Shown here piece after piece: positions 5,691 through 13,108 of a stretch of DNA of 18,108 nucleotides. The notes beneath the pieces were generated by a model. The model saw only the letters and a program-made list of their open reading frames with translations, did no database searches and was not told the origin of the DNA. The stretch covers positions 1-18,108 of the forward strand of contig CALVIK010000002.1 of assembly GCA_944329545.1 (NCBI GenBank), written 5' to 3'. The stretch's first letter is position 1. Each line of letters begins with the position of its first letter. The position numbers were made by a program, and so were the translations under genes. Origin of the DNA: an uncultured Bacilli bacterium. Its GTDB lineage: Bacteria > Bacillota_I > Bacilli_A > RF39 > UBA660.

Positions 5691-7559
5691 ATGGCTAAAA
5701 AACAATTTAAAGCCGAATCAAAAAAACTAATGGAGCTTATGATAAACTCTATTTACACAAATAAAGATATATTTTTAAGAGAACTTATTTCCAATGCTAG
5801 TGACGCTATTGACAAACTACATTATAAATCACTAACTGATACTAGTATAAAAGTAGATAAAAGTGATTTTAATATTAAAGTAAATATTGACAAAGATAAG
5901 CGCCAGTTAATCATATCTGATAATGGTATTGGTATGAGTAAAGATGATCTTGAAAGTAATTTAGGAACAATTGCCAAAAGTGGTTCTTCATTATTTAAAG
6001 AAGAAAACGAAAAGAAAAAAGATATTGATATAATTGGGCAGTTTGGTGTAGGCTTTTATTCAGCTTTTATGGTAGCTAGCAAAGTAGAAGTAATTAGTAA
6101 AGCCTATGGTGCGGAAAAAGCATATTCTTGGTCTAGTGAAGGCATTGCTGGTTATACTACCAAAGAATGCGTAAAAGATAGTTATGGTACTGATGTTATT
6201 TTAACTATTAAAAATAATGATGATAATAATTATGATAAATATTTAGATGTCAATGAAATTAAATCATTAATTAAAAAATATTCTGATTACATCACTTATC
6301 CAATTAAAATGATGATACCAGAAAGTAAGAAAAAAGAAGGAACTGATGAATACGAAACAGTAGATGAAGAAAAAGTTGTTAATAGTTTAGTTCCTTTATG
6401 GAAAAGAAATAAAAGTAAAATAACGGAAGAAGAATATCAGACATTTTATAATGATAAATTTGATGATTATGAAAAGCCTATGAAATATATTCACTTCTCT
6501 AATGAAGGATTAATTAGTTTTAATGCCCTACTTTATATTCCATCTCATGCCCCTTATGATTATTACACTAAAGATTATGAAAAAGGATTGCAACTTTATT
6601 CAAATGGCGTTTTGATTATGGAAAAATGTTCTGATTTATTACCTGATTACTTTAGTTTTGTTAAAGGTATTGTCGATAGTCCTGATTTATCATTAAATAT
6701 TTCAAGAGAAACATTACAGCAAGATAAAGTATTACAAAAAATAGCCACTAATATTGAAAAGAAAATAAAAAAAGAACTTGAAAATATGCTTAAAAATGAT
6801 AGAGAAACATATGAAAAATTCTTTGATGTTTTTGGTTTACAATTAAAAGTAGGTTTGTGCAATAACTTTGGTATGGATAAAGAAAAACTACAAGATTTAC
6901 TTTTATTTCATTCTTCTAATTCTGATAAATATACAAGCTTAGAAGAATATGTCACTAGAATGAAAGATACTCAAGATACTATTTATTATGCATGTAGTGA
7001 AAGTATAGATAAAGCTAGTATGCTTCCGCAAACTGAAGTCGCTAAAAATAAAGGTTATGAAGTATTATATTTAACCGAGTATGGTGATGAGTTTGTTATG
7101 CAAACAATATTTGAATATAAAGGTAAAAAGTTTGCTAATGTCTGTGCTAGTGAAGCTTTAGATACAAAAGAAGAAAAAGAAGAACTAAACAAAATAAATG
7201 AAGAAAATAAAGATATGTTTGAAACAATGAAAAAAGCTATTGGGGAAGTCGAAAAAGTGAGATTTACTAATCATTTAAGTAAGCACCCTGTTTGCCTAAC
7301 TAGTGAAGGTGCCATTTCTGCGCAAATGGAAAAATTTATGCGTGCTATGCCAAATAGCAATGACATTAAAGCTAATATGATTTTGGAAATAAATGAAAGT
7401 CATCCAATAGCTGAAAAATTAAAAAAACTTTACAAAAAAGATAAAAAAGAGCTTGAAAATTATAGTAAAATACTATATGCTCAAGCTAGATTAATTGAAG
7501 GATTACCAATTGATAATCCGACAGAACTTAGTAATTTAATTTGCAAGGAACTTTCGTAA
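5691..7559 (+). CDS. htpG: HtpG, bacterial Hsp90 chaperone
   Basis: This 622-residue protein starts at ATG 5691, after a strong AAAGGAGATGA. An in-frame TTG at 5631 lies inside the promoter and is rejected. The N-terminal GHKL ATPase domain shows the N box ELISNASDAIDKL (catalytic Glu31, metal-binding Asn35), the ATP-contacting DNGIGM (Asp77) and the lid/glycine motif GQFGVGFYSAF (116-126). The middle domain carries the conserved stretch with SPDLSLNISRE and Arg-Glu-Thr-Leu-Gln-Gln, followed by the C-terminal dimerisation domain. Length is normal for HtpG. It remodels and stabilises client proteins in the cytoplasm. The promoter carries a CIRCE operator, so it is predicted to be repressed by HrcA and induced by heat, unlike Bacillus subtilis htpG, which is outside the HrcA regulon. 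A terminator follows immediately. Confidence 0.97.
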   Translation: MAKKQFKAESKKLMELMINSIYTNKDIFLRELISNASDAIDKLHYKSLTDTSIKVDKSDFNIKVNIDKDKRQLIISDNGIGMSKDDLESNLGTIAKSGSSLFKEENEKKKDIDIIGQFGVGFYSAFMVASKVEVISKAYGAEKAYSWSSEGIAGYTTKECVKDSYGTDVILTIKNNDDNNYDKYLDVNEIKSLIKKYSDYITYPIKMMIPESKKKEGTDEYETVDEEKVVNSLVPLWKRNKSKITEEEYQTFYNDKFDDYEKPMKYIHFSNEGLISFNALLYIPSHAPYDYYTKDYEKGLQLYSNGVLIMEKCSDLLPDYFSFVKGIVDSPDLSLNISRETLQQDKVLQKIATNIEKKIKKELENMLKNDRETYEKFFDVFGLQLKVGLCNNFGMDKEKLQDLLLFHSSNSDKYTSLEEYVTRMKDTQDTIYYACSESIDKASMLPQTEVAKNKGYEVLYLTEYGDEFVMQTIFEYKGKKFANVCASEALDTKEEKEELNKINEENKDMFETMKKAIGEVEKVRFTNHLSKHPVCLTSEGAISAQMEKFMRAMPNSNDIKANMILEINESHPIAEKLKKLYKKDKKELENYSKILYAQARLIEGLPIDNPTELSNLICKELS

Positions 7560-7588
7560 TAACTGTTATAAGCAGTTATTTTTTATAT
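7558..7588 (+). terminator. Intrinsic terminator of htpG
   Basis: An 8-bp perfect stem pairs AATAACTG (7558-7565) with CAGTTATT (7573-7580) around a 7-base loop, followed by TTTT. The 5' arm includes the last two bases of the htpG stop codon. The convergent glycosyltransferase gene ends at 7583, inside the T-run. Confidence 0.8.
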
Positions 7589-8257
7589 ATTTTTTTTATT
7601 AAATAAAACTTTTATAATCTTAATAGAGTCTGTTATGGCTTTATATCTTGATTCATTAGATCCTTTAAAATATATCGTTTTTATAGGAATTTGTTTAATT
7701 TTAATTTTATACATAGCTAAAAATTTTAAAACATTAGTTTCATATTCAAAACCATTACCTTTGATATTAATTAAGAATTTTAATAAATTTTTAGGAAAAA
7801 TTCTAAGTCCACTTTGAGTGTCTGTTATTTTTTCGTGATAAAGCATATAAAATAGTTTATTTGTCACTTTATTAGCAACCTTTCTTTTAAAAGGTGTATT
7901 TTTATCAAAGTTTCGGCAACCTAAATAAACACAAGAATCTTTTAAAAATAAATCACAAAGATGTTTTATATCATTTATATTTTGCTGAAGGTCATCATCA
8001 ATAGTGATAACTCCTTGAACATTTAATTTTTCAATATATTTAAATCCTGTTTTTAGAGCAAAACCTTTGCCTTTATTAACTTTATAACTAATTAATTTAG
8101 TGCATTTCAAATTTTTAAAATTATCTTTATTTGTACTACCATCATCAATAACAATAATGTTATTAAAACCATTGTTTTTTAATAAATTAATAGTTTCTTT
8201 GATTTTTTTACTAGGATTATAAGATGGAATCAAAACAACAATATCGTTATATTTCAT
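7583..8257 (-). CDS. Family 2 glycosyltransferase (DPM1-like, soluble)
   Basis: This 224-residue protein is read on the minus strand from ATG 8257-8255. The in-frame GTG at 8266 lies inside the ribosome binding site AAGGTGAT and is rejected. It shows the GT-A fold of GT2 enzymes: IPSYNP (10-15), the nucleotide-binding IDDGS (37-41), NKGKGFALKTG (61-71), the metal-binding DXD as DDD (87-89) followed by LQQ, and DTQSGLRIFP (146-155), typical of the dolichol-phosphate mannose synthase-like branch. There are no membrane helices after the catalytic domain, unlike many polyprenyl-phosphate sugar transferases. It probably transfers a sugar from a nucleotide donor to a lipid carrier or glycan for the envelope; donor and acceptor cannot be told. 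It is transcribed alone, convergent with htpG, and its 3' end abuts the htpG terminator. Confidence 0.88.
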   Translation of the reverse strand: MKYNDIVVLIPSYNPSKKIKETINLLKNNGFNNIIVIDDGSTNKDNFKNLKCTKLISYKVNKGKGFALKTGFKYIEKLNVQGVITIDDDLQQNINDIKHLCDLFLKDSCVYLGCRNFDKNTPFKRKVANKVTNKLFYMLYHEKITDTQSGLRIFPKNLLKFLINIKGNGFEYETNVLKFLAMYKIKIKQIPIKTIYFKGSNESRYKAITDSIKIIKVLFNKKNI

Positions 8258-8271
8258 AAGTATCACCTTAC

Positions 8272-8284
8272 TATCATGATAACA
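8272..8284 (-). promoter_or_regulatory. Probable extended -10 promoter of the glycosyltransferase
   Basis: On the minus strand TGTTATCAT (8284-8276) is an extended -10. It overlaps the perfect 10-bp palindrome TATCATGATA (8272-8281). No good -35 is seen. Transcription would begin almost at the ribosome binding site (8262-8269). The rest of the gap to the clpB terminator (8285-8390) shows nothing I can name. Confidence 0.35.
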
Positions 8285-8390
8285 TATTTATTTACTTTTT
8301 TCCACCAGAAAACTTTGCTATCAAAAAGTAATAGAGTTTTATTATACATTTAATTTTATAATTTTATACGGATTATGATAAATTATCGTT

Positions 8391-8441
8391 TAAAAAAACT
8401 AGATTTTGATGTTTAAATCAATTTACATCATTAAATCTAGT
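8391..8441 (-). terminator. Intrinsic terminator of clpB
   Basis: Read on the minus strand, ACTAGATTT (8441-8433) pairs with AAATCTAGT (8406-8398), a 9-bp lower stem. A two-base bulge separates it from a 6-bp upper stem TGATGT/ACATCA (8430-8425 with 8412-8407). A run of T (8397-8391) follows. The clpB stop codon TAG (8439-8437) lies in the 5' arm. Confidence 0.85.
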
Positions 8442-10548
8442 TATTTTTAATTATAAAATTATCTTCTTTAACATCAATAACAACTTCACTATTAAACTTA
8501 ATTTCATCAGCAATTATTTTATTAGCAAGTAAAGTTTCAATATTACGGCTGACATATCTTTTAATAGGTCTAGCTCCATATTTTTCATCGTAAGCATTTT
8601 CAATAATAAATTCTCGAGCTTTATTGGTTAAAGTTAAAGTTATTTTTTTATCTTGAAGACGCATTTCAATTTCTTTAATAATTTTATCTAATATTTGATA
8701 AACGACATCCTTAGAAAGAGATTTAAAAATAATAATTTCATCAATACGGTTAATAAATTCTGGTTTAAAGGTGTTTCTTAGTTCATTCATAACCATATTT
8801 TCGCTATTATCAAGGCCTTCTAAAATATATTCACTACCTAAATTAGAAGTCATAATGATAATAGTATTTTTAAAATCAACAGTTCTACCACCAGAATCAG
8901 TAATTCGACCATCATCTAATATTTGAAGTAGTATATTGAAAACATCTTTATGTGCTTTTTCAATTTCATCAAACAGTACAATACTATAAGGGTTTCTTCT
9001 AACAGCTTCCGTTAACTGTCCACCATCATCATAACCCACATATCCAGGGGGCGAACCAATTAATCTGGCTACTGAATGAGCTTCCATGTATTCACTCATA
9101 TCAATTCTAACCATATGTCTTTCATCATCAAAAAGTTCATAAGCTAGGCTTTTAGCAACTTCGGTTTTACCAACACCAGTAGGTCCTAAAAAGATAAACG
9201 AACCAATAGGTTTATTAGGATCTTTAATACCAGCTCTTGCCCTTTTAATCGCATCACTGACTAAATGCAAAGCTTCATCTTGCCCTTTAACCCTTTTTGC
9301 TAAATTTTCTTCTAAATGCATTAGCTTTTCTTTTTCACTGCCAACTAATTTGCTAATAGGGACATTTGTCCATTTAGAAATAATTTGGGCAATTGATTCA
9401 TCGTCAACGACATCACTTAAAATTGAATTTTTATTGTTTTTTCTAAGACTTTCTAATTCTTTTTCAAGTCTTGGAATAGTTCCATGACGCAGTCTTGCGG
9501 CTGTTTCTAAATCATAGGAATTCTCTGCTAGTTCCAAGTTGTGATTAGCGTTTTCAATCTCTTCTTTTTTTTGGTTGATTTCGTTATTTATTTTTTTCTC
9601 ATTTTCCCAAGAAGCTCGAAGATTGCTTTCCTTTGTTTTAAGATTTTCCAATTTTGTATCGATTTCCATAAGTCTATTTTTAGAAAGTTCATCTTTTTCT
9701 TTTTTTAAATCTTCTTTTTCTACCTCTAAATTCATAATTTTTCTAGTTAAATTATCTAAATTAACAGGTACGCTTTCTAATTGAGTTTTAATAGTTGCAC
9801 AAGCTTCATCAACTAAATCAATAGCTTTATCAGGTAAAAATCTATCAGTTATATATCGATCAGCTAAAGTAGCTGCCGCAACTAAAGCTTTATCTTTGAT
9901 AGTTACACCATGATAAACTTCAAATCTATTTTTAAGACCTCGTAAAATAGTAATCGTATCTGTCACATTTGGTTCTTTAACTAAAACCTTTTGAAATCTA
10001 CGCTCTAAAGCTCCATCTTTTTCAATATATTTACGGTATTCGTTTAAAGTAGTTGCGCCAATACAATGAATTTCACCTCTAGCAAGCATCGGTTTTAACA
10101 TATTGCCAGCATCCATCGCACCTTCTAAGGCTCCTGCTCCGACAATCATATGAATTTCATCGATAAACATAATAATTTCGCCATTAGATTCTTTAACTTC
10201 TTTTAAAACAGCTTTCAGCCTATCTTCAAATTCACCACGATATTTGGCGCCAGCAATTAAGGCCCCCATATCAAGTTCCCATATTCTTTTATCTTTTAAA
10301 CTACTAGGAACATCGCCTTTTATGATTCTTTGTGCTAGTCCTTCCACAATTGCGGTTTTACCAACTCCAGGTTCGCCAATTAAAACCGGATTGTTTTTAG
10401 TTTTTCTTGATAAAATCCTCGTAATACTACGGATTTCATCATCCCTACCAATTACAGGATCTACTTTATTATCTTTAACGCCGGCAGTAATATCACGGCC
10501 ATATTTTTCTAGAACATTTTGTAAATTTTCTTCATATCCGTTTGGCAT
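8437..10548 (-). CDS. clpB: ClpB disaggregase lacking the N-terminal domain
   Basis: This 703-residue Hsp100 chaperone starts at ATG 10548-10546 after AAAGGAGG; an upstream in-frame extension to 10593 reaches into the promoter and is rejected. It has two AAA+ modules. NBD1 has Walker A GEPGVGKT (58-65), Walker B FIDE (128-131) and the pore loop AKYRGE near 101-106. A coiled-coil middle domain spans about 265-385. NBD2 has Walker A GPTGVGKT (455-462), Walker B LFDE (525-528) and the pore motif GYVGY (512-516). The middle domain marks ClpB rather than ClpA/C. The usual 140-150-residue N domain is missing, as in the short ClpB proteins of Mycoplasma. It dissolves protein aggregates with DnaK using ATP. 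Its promoter lies in a CIRCE element, so HrcA control is expected. Confidence 0.96.
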   Translation of the reverse strand: MPNGYEENLQNVLEKYGRDITAGVKDNKVDPVIGRDDEIRSITRILSRKTKNNPVLIGEPGVGKTAIVEGLAQRIIKGDVPSSLKDKRIWELDMGALIAGAKYRGEFEDRLKAVLKEVKESNGEIIMFIDEIHMIVGAGALEGAMDAGNMLKPMLARGEIHCIGATTLNEYRKYIEKDGALERRFQKVLVKEPNVTDTITILRGLKNRFEVYHGVTIKDKALVAAATLADRYITDRFLPDKAIDLVDEACATIKTQLESVPVNLDNLTRKIMNLEVEKEDLKKEKDELSKNRLMEIDTKLENLKTKESNLRASWENEKKINNEINQKKEEIENANHNLELAENSYDLETAARLRHGTIPRLEKELESLRKNNKNSILSDVVDDESIAQIISKWTNVPISKLVGSEKEKLMHLEENLAKRVKGQDEALHLVSDAIKRARAGIKDPNKPIGSFIFLGPTGVGKTEVAKSLAYELFDDERHMVRIDMSEYMEAHSVARLIGSPPGYVGYDDGGQLTEAVRRNPYSIVLFDEIEKAHKDVFNILLQILDDGRITDSGGRTVDFKNTIIIMTSNLGSEYILEGLDNSENMVMNELRNTFKPEFINRIDEIIIFKSLSKDVVYQILDKIIKEIEMRLQDKKITLTLTNKAREFIIENAYDEKYGARPIKRYVSRNIETLLANKIIADEIKFNSEVVIDVKEDNFIIKNN

Positions 10549-10591
10549 AATAAGCCTCCTTTCTATTAATAGGAACAAACTCCTAATTATC

Positions 10592-10619
10592 ATTATACTC
10601 GTTTTTTAGCACTTGTCAA
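10592..10619 (-). promoter_or_regulatory. Heat-shock promoter of clpB
   Basis: On the minus strand TTGACA (10619-10614), a 16-bp spacer, and TATAAT (10597-10592): both hexamers are perfect. The -35 lies within the CIRCE spacer and arm. The same architecture is seen at htpG. Confidence 0.9.
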
Positions 10620-10632
10620 TATAGAGTGCTAA
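10606..10632. promoter_or_regulatory. CIRCE element (HrcA operator) between clpB and sortase
   Basis: TTAGCACTT (10606-10614), nine bases, GAGTGCTAA (10624-10632). This matches the CIRCE consensus at 17 of 18 arm positions. It covers the clpB -35. It also ends only nine bases before the -35 of the divergent sortase promoter, so HrcA could touch both. Confidence 0.95.
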
Positions 10633-10641
10633 AAAATAGTG

Positions 10642-10670
10642 TTGTAAGAACATATTTTTTTTGATATACT
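10642..10670 (+). promoter_or_regulatory. Promoter of the sortase gene
   Basis: TTGTAA (10642-10647), a 17-bp spacer, TATACT (10665-10670) preceded by TGA (extended -10). It is divergent from the clpB promoter and close to the CIRCE element. Confidence 0.7.
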
Positions 10671-10688
10671 TATTATTAGGTGAAACAA

Positions 10689-11318
10689 ATGAAAAATTTA
10701 AGTACAAAAGCTATTGTTACAATCGGTGTTTTAATTATTTTAGCGGGAATTCTTTTGCTTTCGTCTAATTATTTAGCTGGCAAAAAGGAAGCCGTCTATG
10801 AAGAAATTAGCATTTCACTTTTATCGGAAAAAGATGGTCAAACAGAAGATAATACGCCACAAAACATCGAAAAAGAAGAAGTGCCTGAAGAACCTAATCC
10901 AACTTATAATACTGGTGATTATTTAGGCATCCTTGAAATACCTAAGATAAATTTAAATAGAGGTTTTTATGATAAAAATAATGAATATAATAATATCAGT
11001 CATAATGTAACGCTTTTAGAGCCTTCAAATTATCCTGATGAAAAAAAAGGCAATGTTATTTTGGTCGCACACTCTGGTAGTAGTTATATTGGTTTTTTTA
11101 AACATTTATATCAATTAACTGAAGGGGATATAGCTTATATTACTTATAAAAATCATAAATACGAATATAAAATAGTTAACATCTATAATGAAAATAAAGA
11201 TGGTGATGTCACAATATATCGCAATAAAAACAAACAAACATTAACTCTAGTTACTTGTACAAAAGATAGTGATACATTGCAGACAATATATATTTTTGAA
11301 CTTCAAAATATAGCGTAA
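10689..11318 (+). CDS. Sortase family transpeptidase
   Basis: The protein has 209 residues from ATG 10689; the in-frame GTG 10680 lies inside the AGGTGA binding site and is rejected. Residues 7-28 form an N-terminal membrane anchor. An acidic linker (about 45-70) leads to the sortase barrel: GILEIPKINLNRGFY (80-94), the catalytic His128 in VILVAHSG, and the TLxTC-type motif TLTLVTC with catalytic Cys190. In classical sortases an Arg lies some 8-13 residues after the Cys; here no Arg occurs after Cys190, and Gln/Thr/Ile stand at 198-200. Sortases join surface proteins to the cell wall or assemble pili. No LPXTG-type substrate is visible in the window. The next gene starts 10 bases later with its binding site overlapping this stop codon, so the two form an operon. 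Class not assigned. Confidence 0.9.
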   Translation: MKNLSTKAIVTIGVLIILAGILLLSSNYLAGKKEAVYEEISISLLSEKDGQTEDNTPQNIEKEEVPEEPNPTYNTGDYLGILEIPKINLNRGFYDKNNEYNNISHNVTLLEPSNYPDEKKGNVILVAHSGSSYIGFFKHLYQLTEGDIAYITYKNHKYEYKIVNIYNENKDGDVTIYRNKNKQTLTLVTCTKDSDTLQTIYIFELQNIA

Positions 11319-11328
11319 AGGTGAAAGT

Positions 11329-12178
11329 ATGAAAAAATTAAAAGAAAAAAATTTTAACTATTGATTTTACTTGGAAAAAAGTTATTTTATTTGCAATTAT
11401 AACAGCTGTTTATACAGCTTTAATTAATCAAGTTCCTTTTTTAGAAGATACTTCTTTTCAAAACATTGCGATTACTTTTGAGAGTTGGGTGTTTTTTGCG
11501 TTAATAATAATTCTCAACTGTCATAGTCCTTTGGAATCCGCTTTAAAAACCTTTGTTTTCTTTTTAATTAGTCAACCACTAATTTATTTAATTGAAGTTC
11601 CTTTTGTGGGAATAGAAGTTCTTCATTATTATTATAATTGGATTATTTGGACTTTATGCACTTTTCCCATGGCCTATTTCGCTTTTTATTTAAAAAAAGG
11701 CAATTTTTTCAGTCTTTTAGTTTTTTTACCGGCAATATTTTTATTAAGTTATTTAGCAGTTGGTTACTTTAAATTGACTTATTTCAACTTTCCAAGACAT
11801 TTATTAAGTATGCTTTTTTGTCTTTTTCAGTTATTATTTTTCACATCTATATTATTTGATAAGAAAAAAAGAATTGTTAGTTATATTTTAACTATTTTGT
11901 GTATGATTTTAAGTTTCTTTTTAATTTTTAAAACAGATATCGATTTTGTTACTAATCAATTATTGCCAAATAATGAATTAGAAATTAATGATAATTGGCA
12001 AGTTTCTTTGCAAAATGAAGAGCTGGGTACGGCTTATATAATGAATGGGGAACTTTATTTACATGTTACAAATCATGGTAAAAGTAAATTACAATTGATC
12101 GATGAAAATGGTTATGTTTATAATTATTATATAATTATAAAAGAAGATGAAACCATTAAAATGCAAGCCACTGATTAA
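11329..12178 (+). pseudogene. Polytopic membrane protein with a broken frame near the start
   Basis: An ATG at 11329 follows AAGGTGA at a good distance and begins MKKLKEK, but this frame stops at TGA 11362-11364. The frame one base on, open from 11342 to the stop at 12178, continues as a convincing membrane protein: about seven hydrophobic helices, then an outside C-terminal domain of about 65 residues. Its first ATG/GTG/TTG start is the GTG at 11489, which would discard the first helix and has no good binding site. Removing one A from the A7 run at 11345-11351 joins both parts into a product of 282 residues. So the gene is a recent frameshift, a homopolymer phase switch, a slippage-expressed gene or an assembly error. 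I do not recognise the family. It is the second gene after the sortase, and a strong terminator follows. Confidence 0.7.
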
Positions 12179-12194
12179 AAAAATCAGTTTTTTT
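12170..12194 (+). terminator. Intrinsic terminator of the sortase operon
   Basis: ACTGATT (12170-12176) pairs with AATCAGT (12182-12188) around five A's. It is followed by a run of T to 12194. The stop codon TAA (12176-12178) straddles stem and loop. Confidence 0.88.
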
Positions 12195-12239
12195 GTATAA
12201 TTTTTAACTTTCTAGCATATAGTATAGATAAGATATAAT

Positions 12240-12278
12240 CTGCCAAAATTTGACAGAAATATTTATATATGTTAGAAT
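12240..12278 (+). promoter_or_regulatory. Promoter with palindromic operator before the first glucosaminidase-like gene
   Basis: Perfect TTGACA (12250-12255), a 17-bp spacer, TAGAAT (12273-12278). The -35 lies inside a 17-bp near-perfect palindrome, CTGCCAAA-A-TTTGACAG (12240-12256, one mismatch pair). This looks like a repressor site. A second possible -10 (TATAAT, 12234-12239) lies just upstream without a clear -35. Confidence 0.75.
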
Positions 12279-12316
12279 AGGGCCTGTTTCAACCAAAAAA
12301 GCAGGAGAGGGTGAAT

Positions 12317-13027
12317 ATGAAAATAAGTGGATCGATTAAGGCCATAAGTATGGCCATAATCATTTGTTTACTAGGAACAATTTATTGTTCTGTCGTACTC
12401 GCACTTGATAAAAAAGAAGAGTACACTGTACTTAACAGTAATGCTTTAGTGGGGGAAAAAGTACAGATTAGTTTAGAAGGAAATTTCAAAAGTTCTCCAG
12501 AAGAACTAAAAATTGATGTCAATGTAGAAAGATTGAAAAAAATAGCTGAAGAAGAGAAAGCTAAAGAAGAGGAATTAAAGCGTAAAGAAGCTGAAGAAAA
12601 AGCTAAAGCTATCGTTTATGATGGCCTTACGCTAGAAGAACTTTCAGCTAAATTAAATAGAACTTTAAGTTCCGATTTGACGGGCTATGGCCATGTTTTT
12701 GCTGAAAAAGCAATCTCTTTAGGCATAGATCCTTACTTATCAGTGGCTATTGTTATGCATGAGACTGGTTGTAAGTGGAATTGTAGTACACTTTTAAAAC
12801 AGTGTAATAATGTTGGCGGTATGAAAGGTAGTCCTGGTTGTAATGGGGGCTCTTATAAAGCCTTTGCTACTTTAGATGAGGGTATAGATGCTTATATGAA
12901 TAATCTATACAAAAATTATTTTAGCATGGGCTTAACAACGCCAGAGACGATTGGTCCAAAATATGCTGCTAGTAAAACTTGGGCTAATCAAGTTACTGCT
13001 TATATTAATGAAATAAAGGCTGCTTAA
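12317..13027 (+). CDS. Membrane-anchored glucosaminidase/lysozyme-like hydrolase, copy 1
   Basis: The protein has 236 residues from ATG 12317, nine bases after AGGAG; the in-frame GTG 12311 abuts the binding site and is rejected. Residues 9-30 form a signal anchor. A charged Lys/Glu-rich coiled-coil-like stalk (about 68-98) leads to a C-terminal lysozyme-superfamily domain from about 103 to the end. The likely catalytic Glu149 is in VAIVMHETGC, followed by NNVGGMKG (164-171) and a final KYAASKTWANQV. This pattern is that of the FlgJ/LytG-like glucosaminidase group that cleaves peptidoglycan glycan strands. Four cysteines (152, 156, 163, 175) cluster around the active site. It probably acts outside the membrane in wall turnover. 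A paralogue with its own promoter follows. The enzyme group is fairly sure; the bond cleaved is not known. Confidence 0.85.
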   Translation: MKISGSIKAISMAIIICLLGTIYCSVVLALDKKEEYTVLNSNALVGEKVQISLEGNFKSSPEELKIDVNVERLKKIAEEEKAKEEELKRKEAEEKAKAIVYDGLTLEELSAKLNRTLSSDLTGYGHVFAEKAISLGIDPYLSVAIVMHETGCKWNCSTLLKQCNNVGGMKGSPGCNGGSYKAFATLDEGIDAYMNNLYKNYFSMGLTTPETIGPKYAASKTWANQVTAYINEIKAA

Positions 13028-13040
13028 AGCAGCTTTTATT
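13015..13040 (+). terminator. Intrinsic terminator of copy 1
   Basis: AAAGGCTGC (13015-13023) pairs with GCAGCTTTT (13029-13037) with one G.U pair and a 5-base loop, followed by ATT. The stop codon TAA (13025-13027) lies in the loop. Confidence 0.75.
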
Positions 13041-13055
13041 GTGCCTTATTGGTAT

Positions 13056-13084
13056 TTGACTTCTTAATTAAAATATGATATGAT
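13056..13084 (+). promoter_or_regulatory. Promoter of glucosaminidase-like copy 2
   Basis: TTGACT (13056-13061), a 17-bp spacer, TATGAT (13079-13084) with TGA directly upstream (extended -10). The palindrome found at copy 1 is absent, so the paralogues are probably regulated differently. Confidence 0.75.
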
Positions 13085-13108
13085 TAAACTCAGTATAGGA
13101 GCGATGTT

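Noticed and set aside
10244..10609. Plus-strand open frame opposite clpB
   Set aside because: It lies antisense to conserved clpB sequence, has low-complexity hydrophobic translation and no ribosome binding site.
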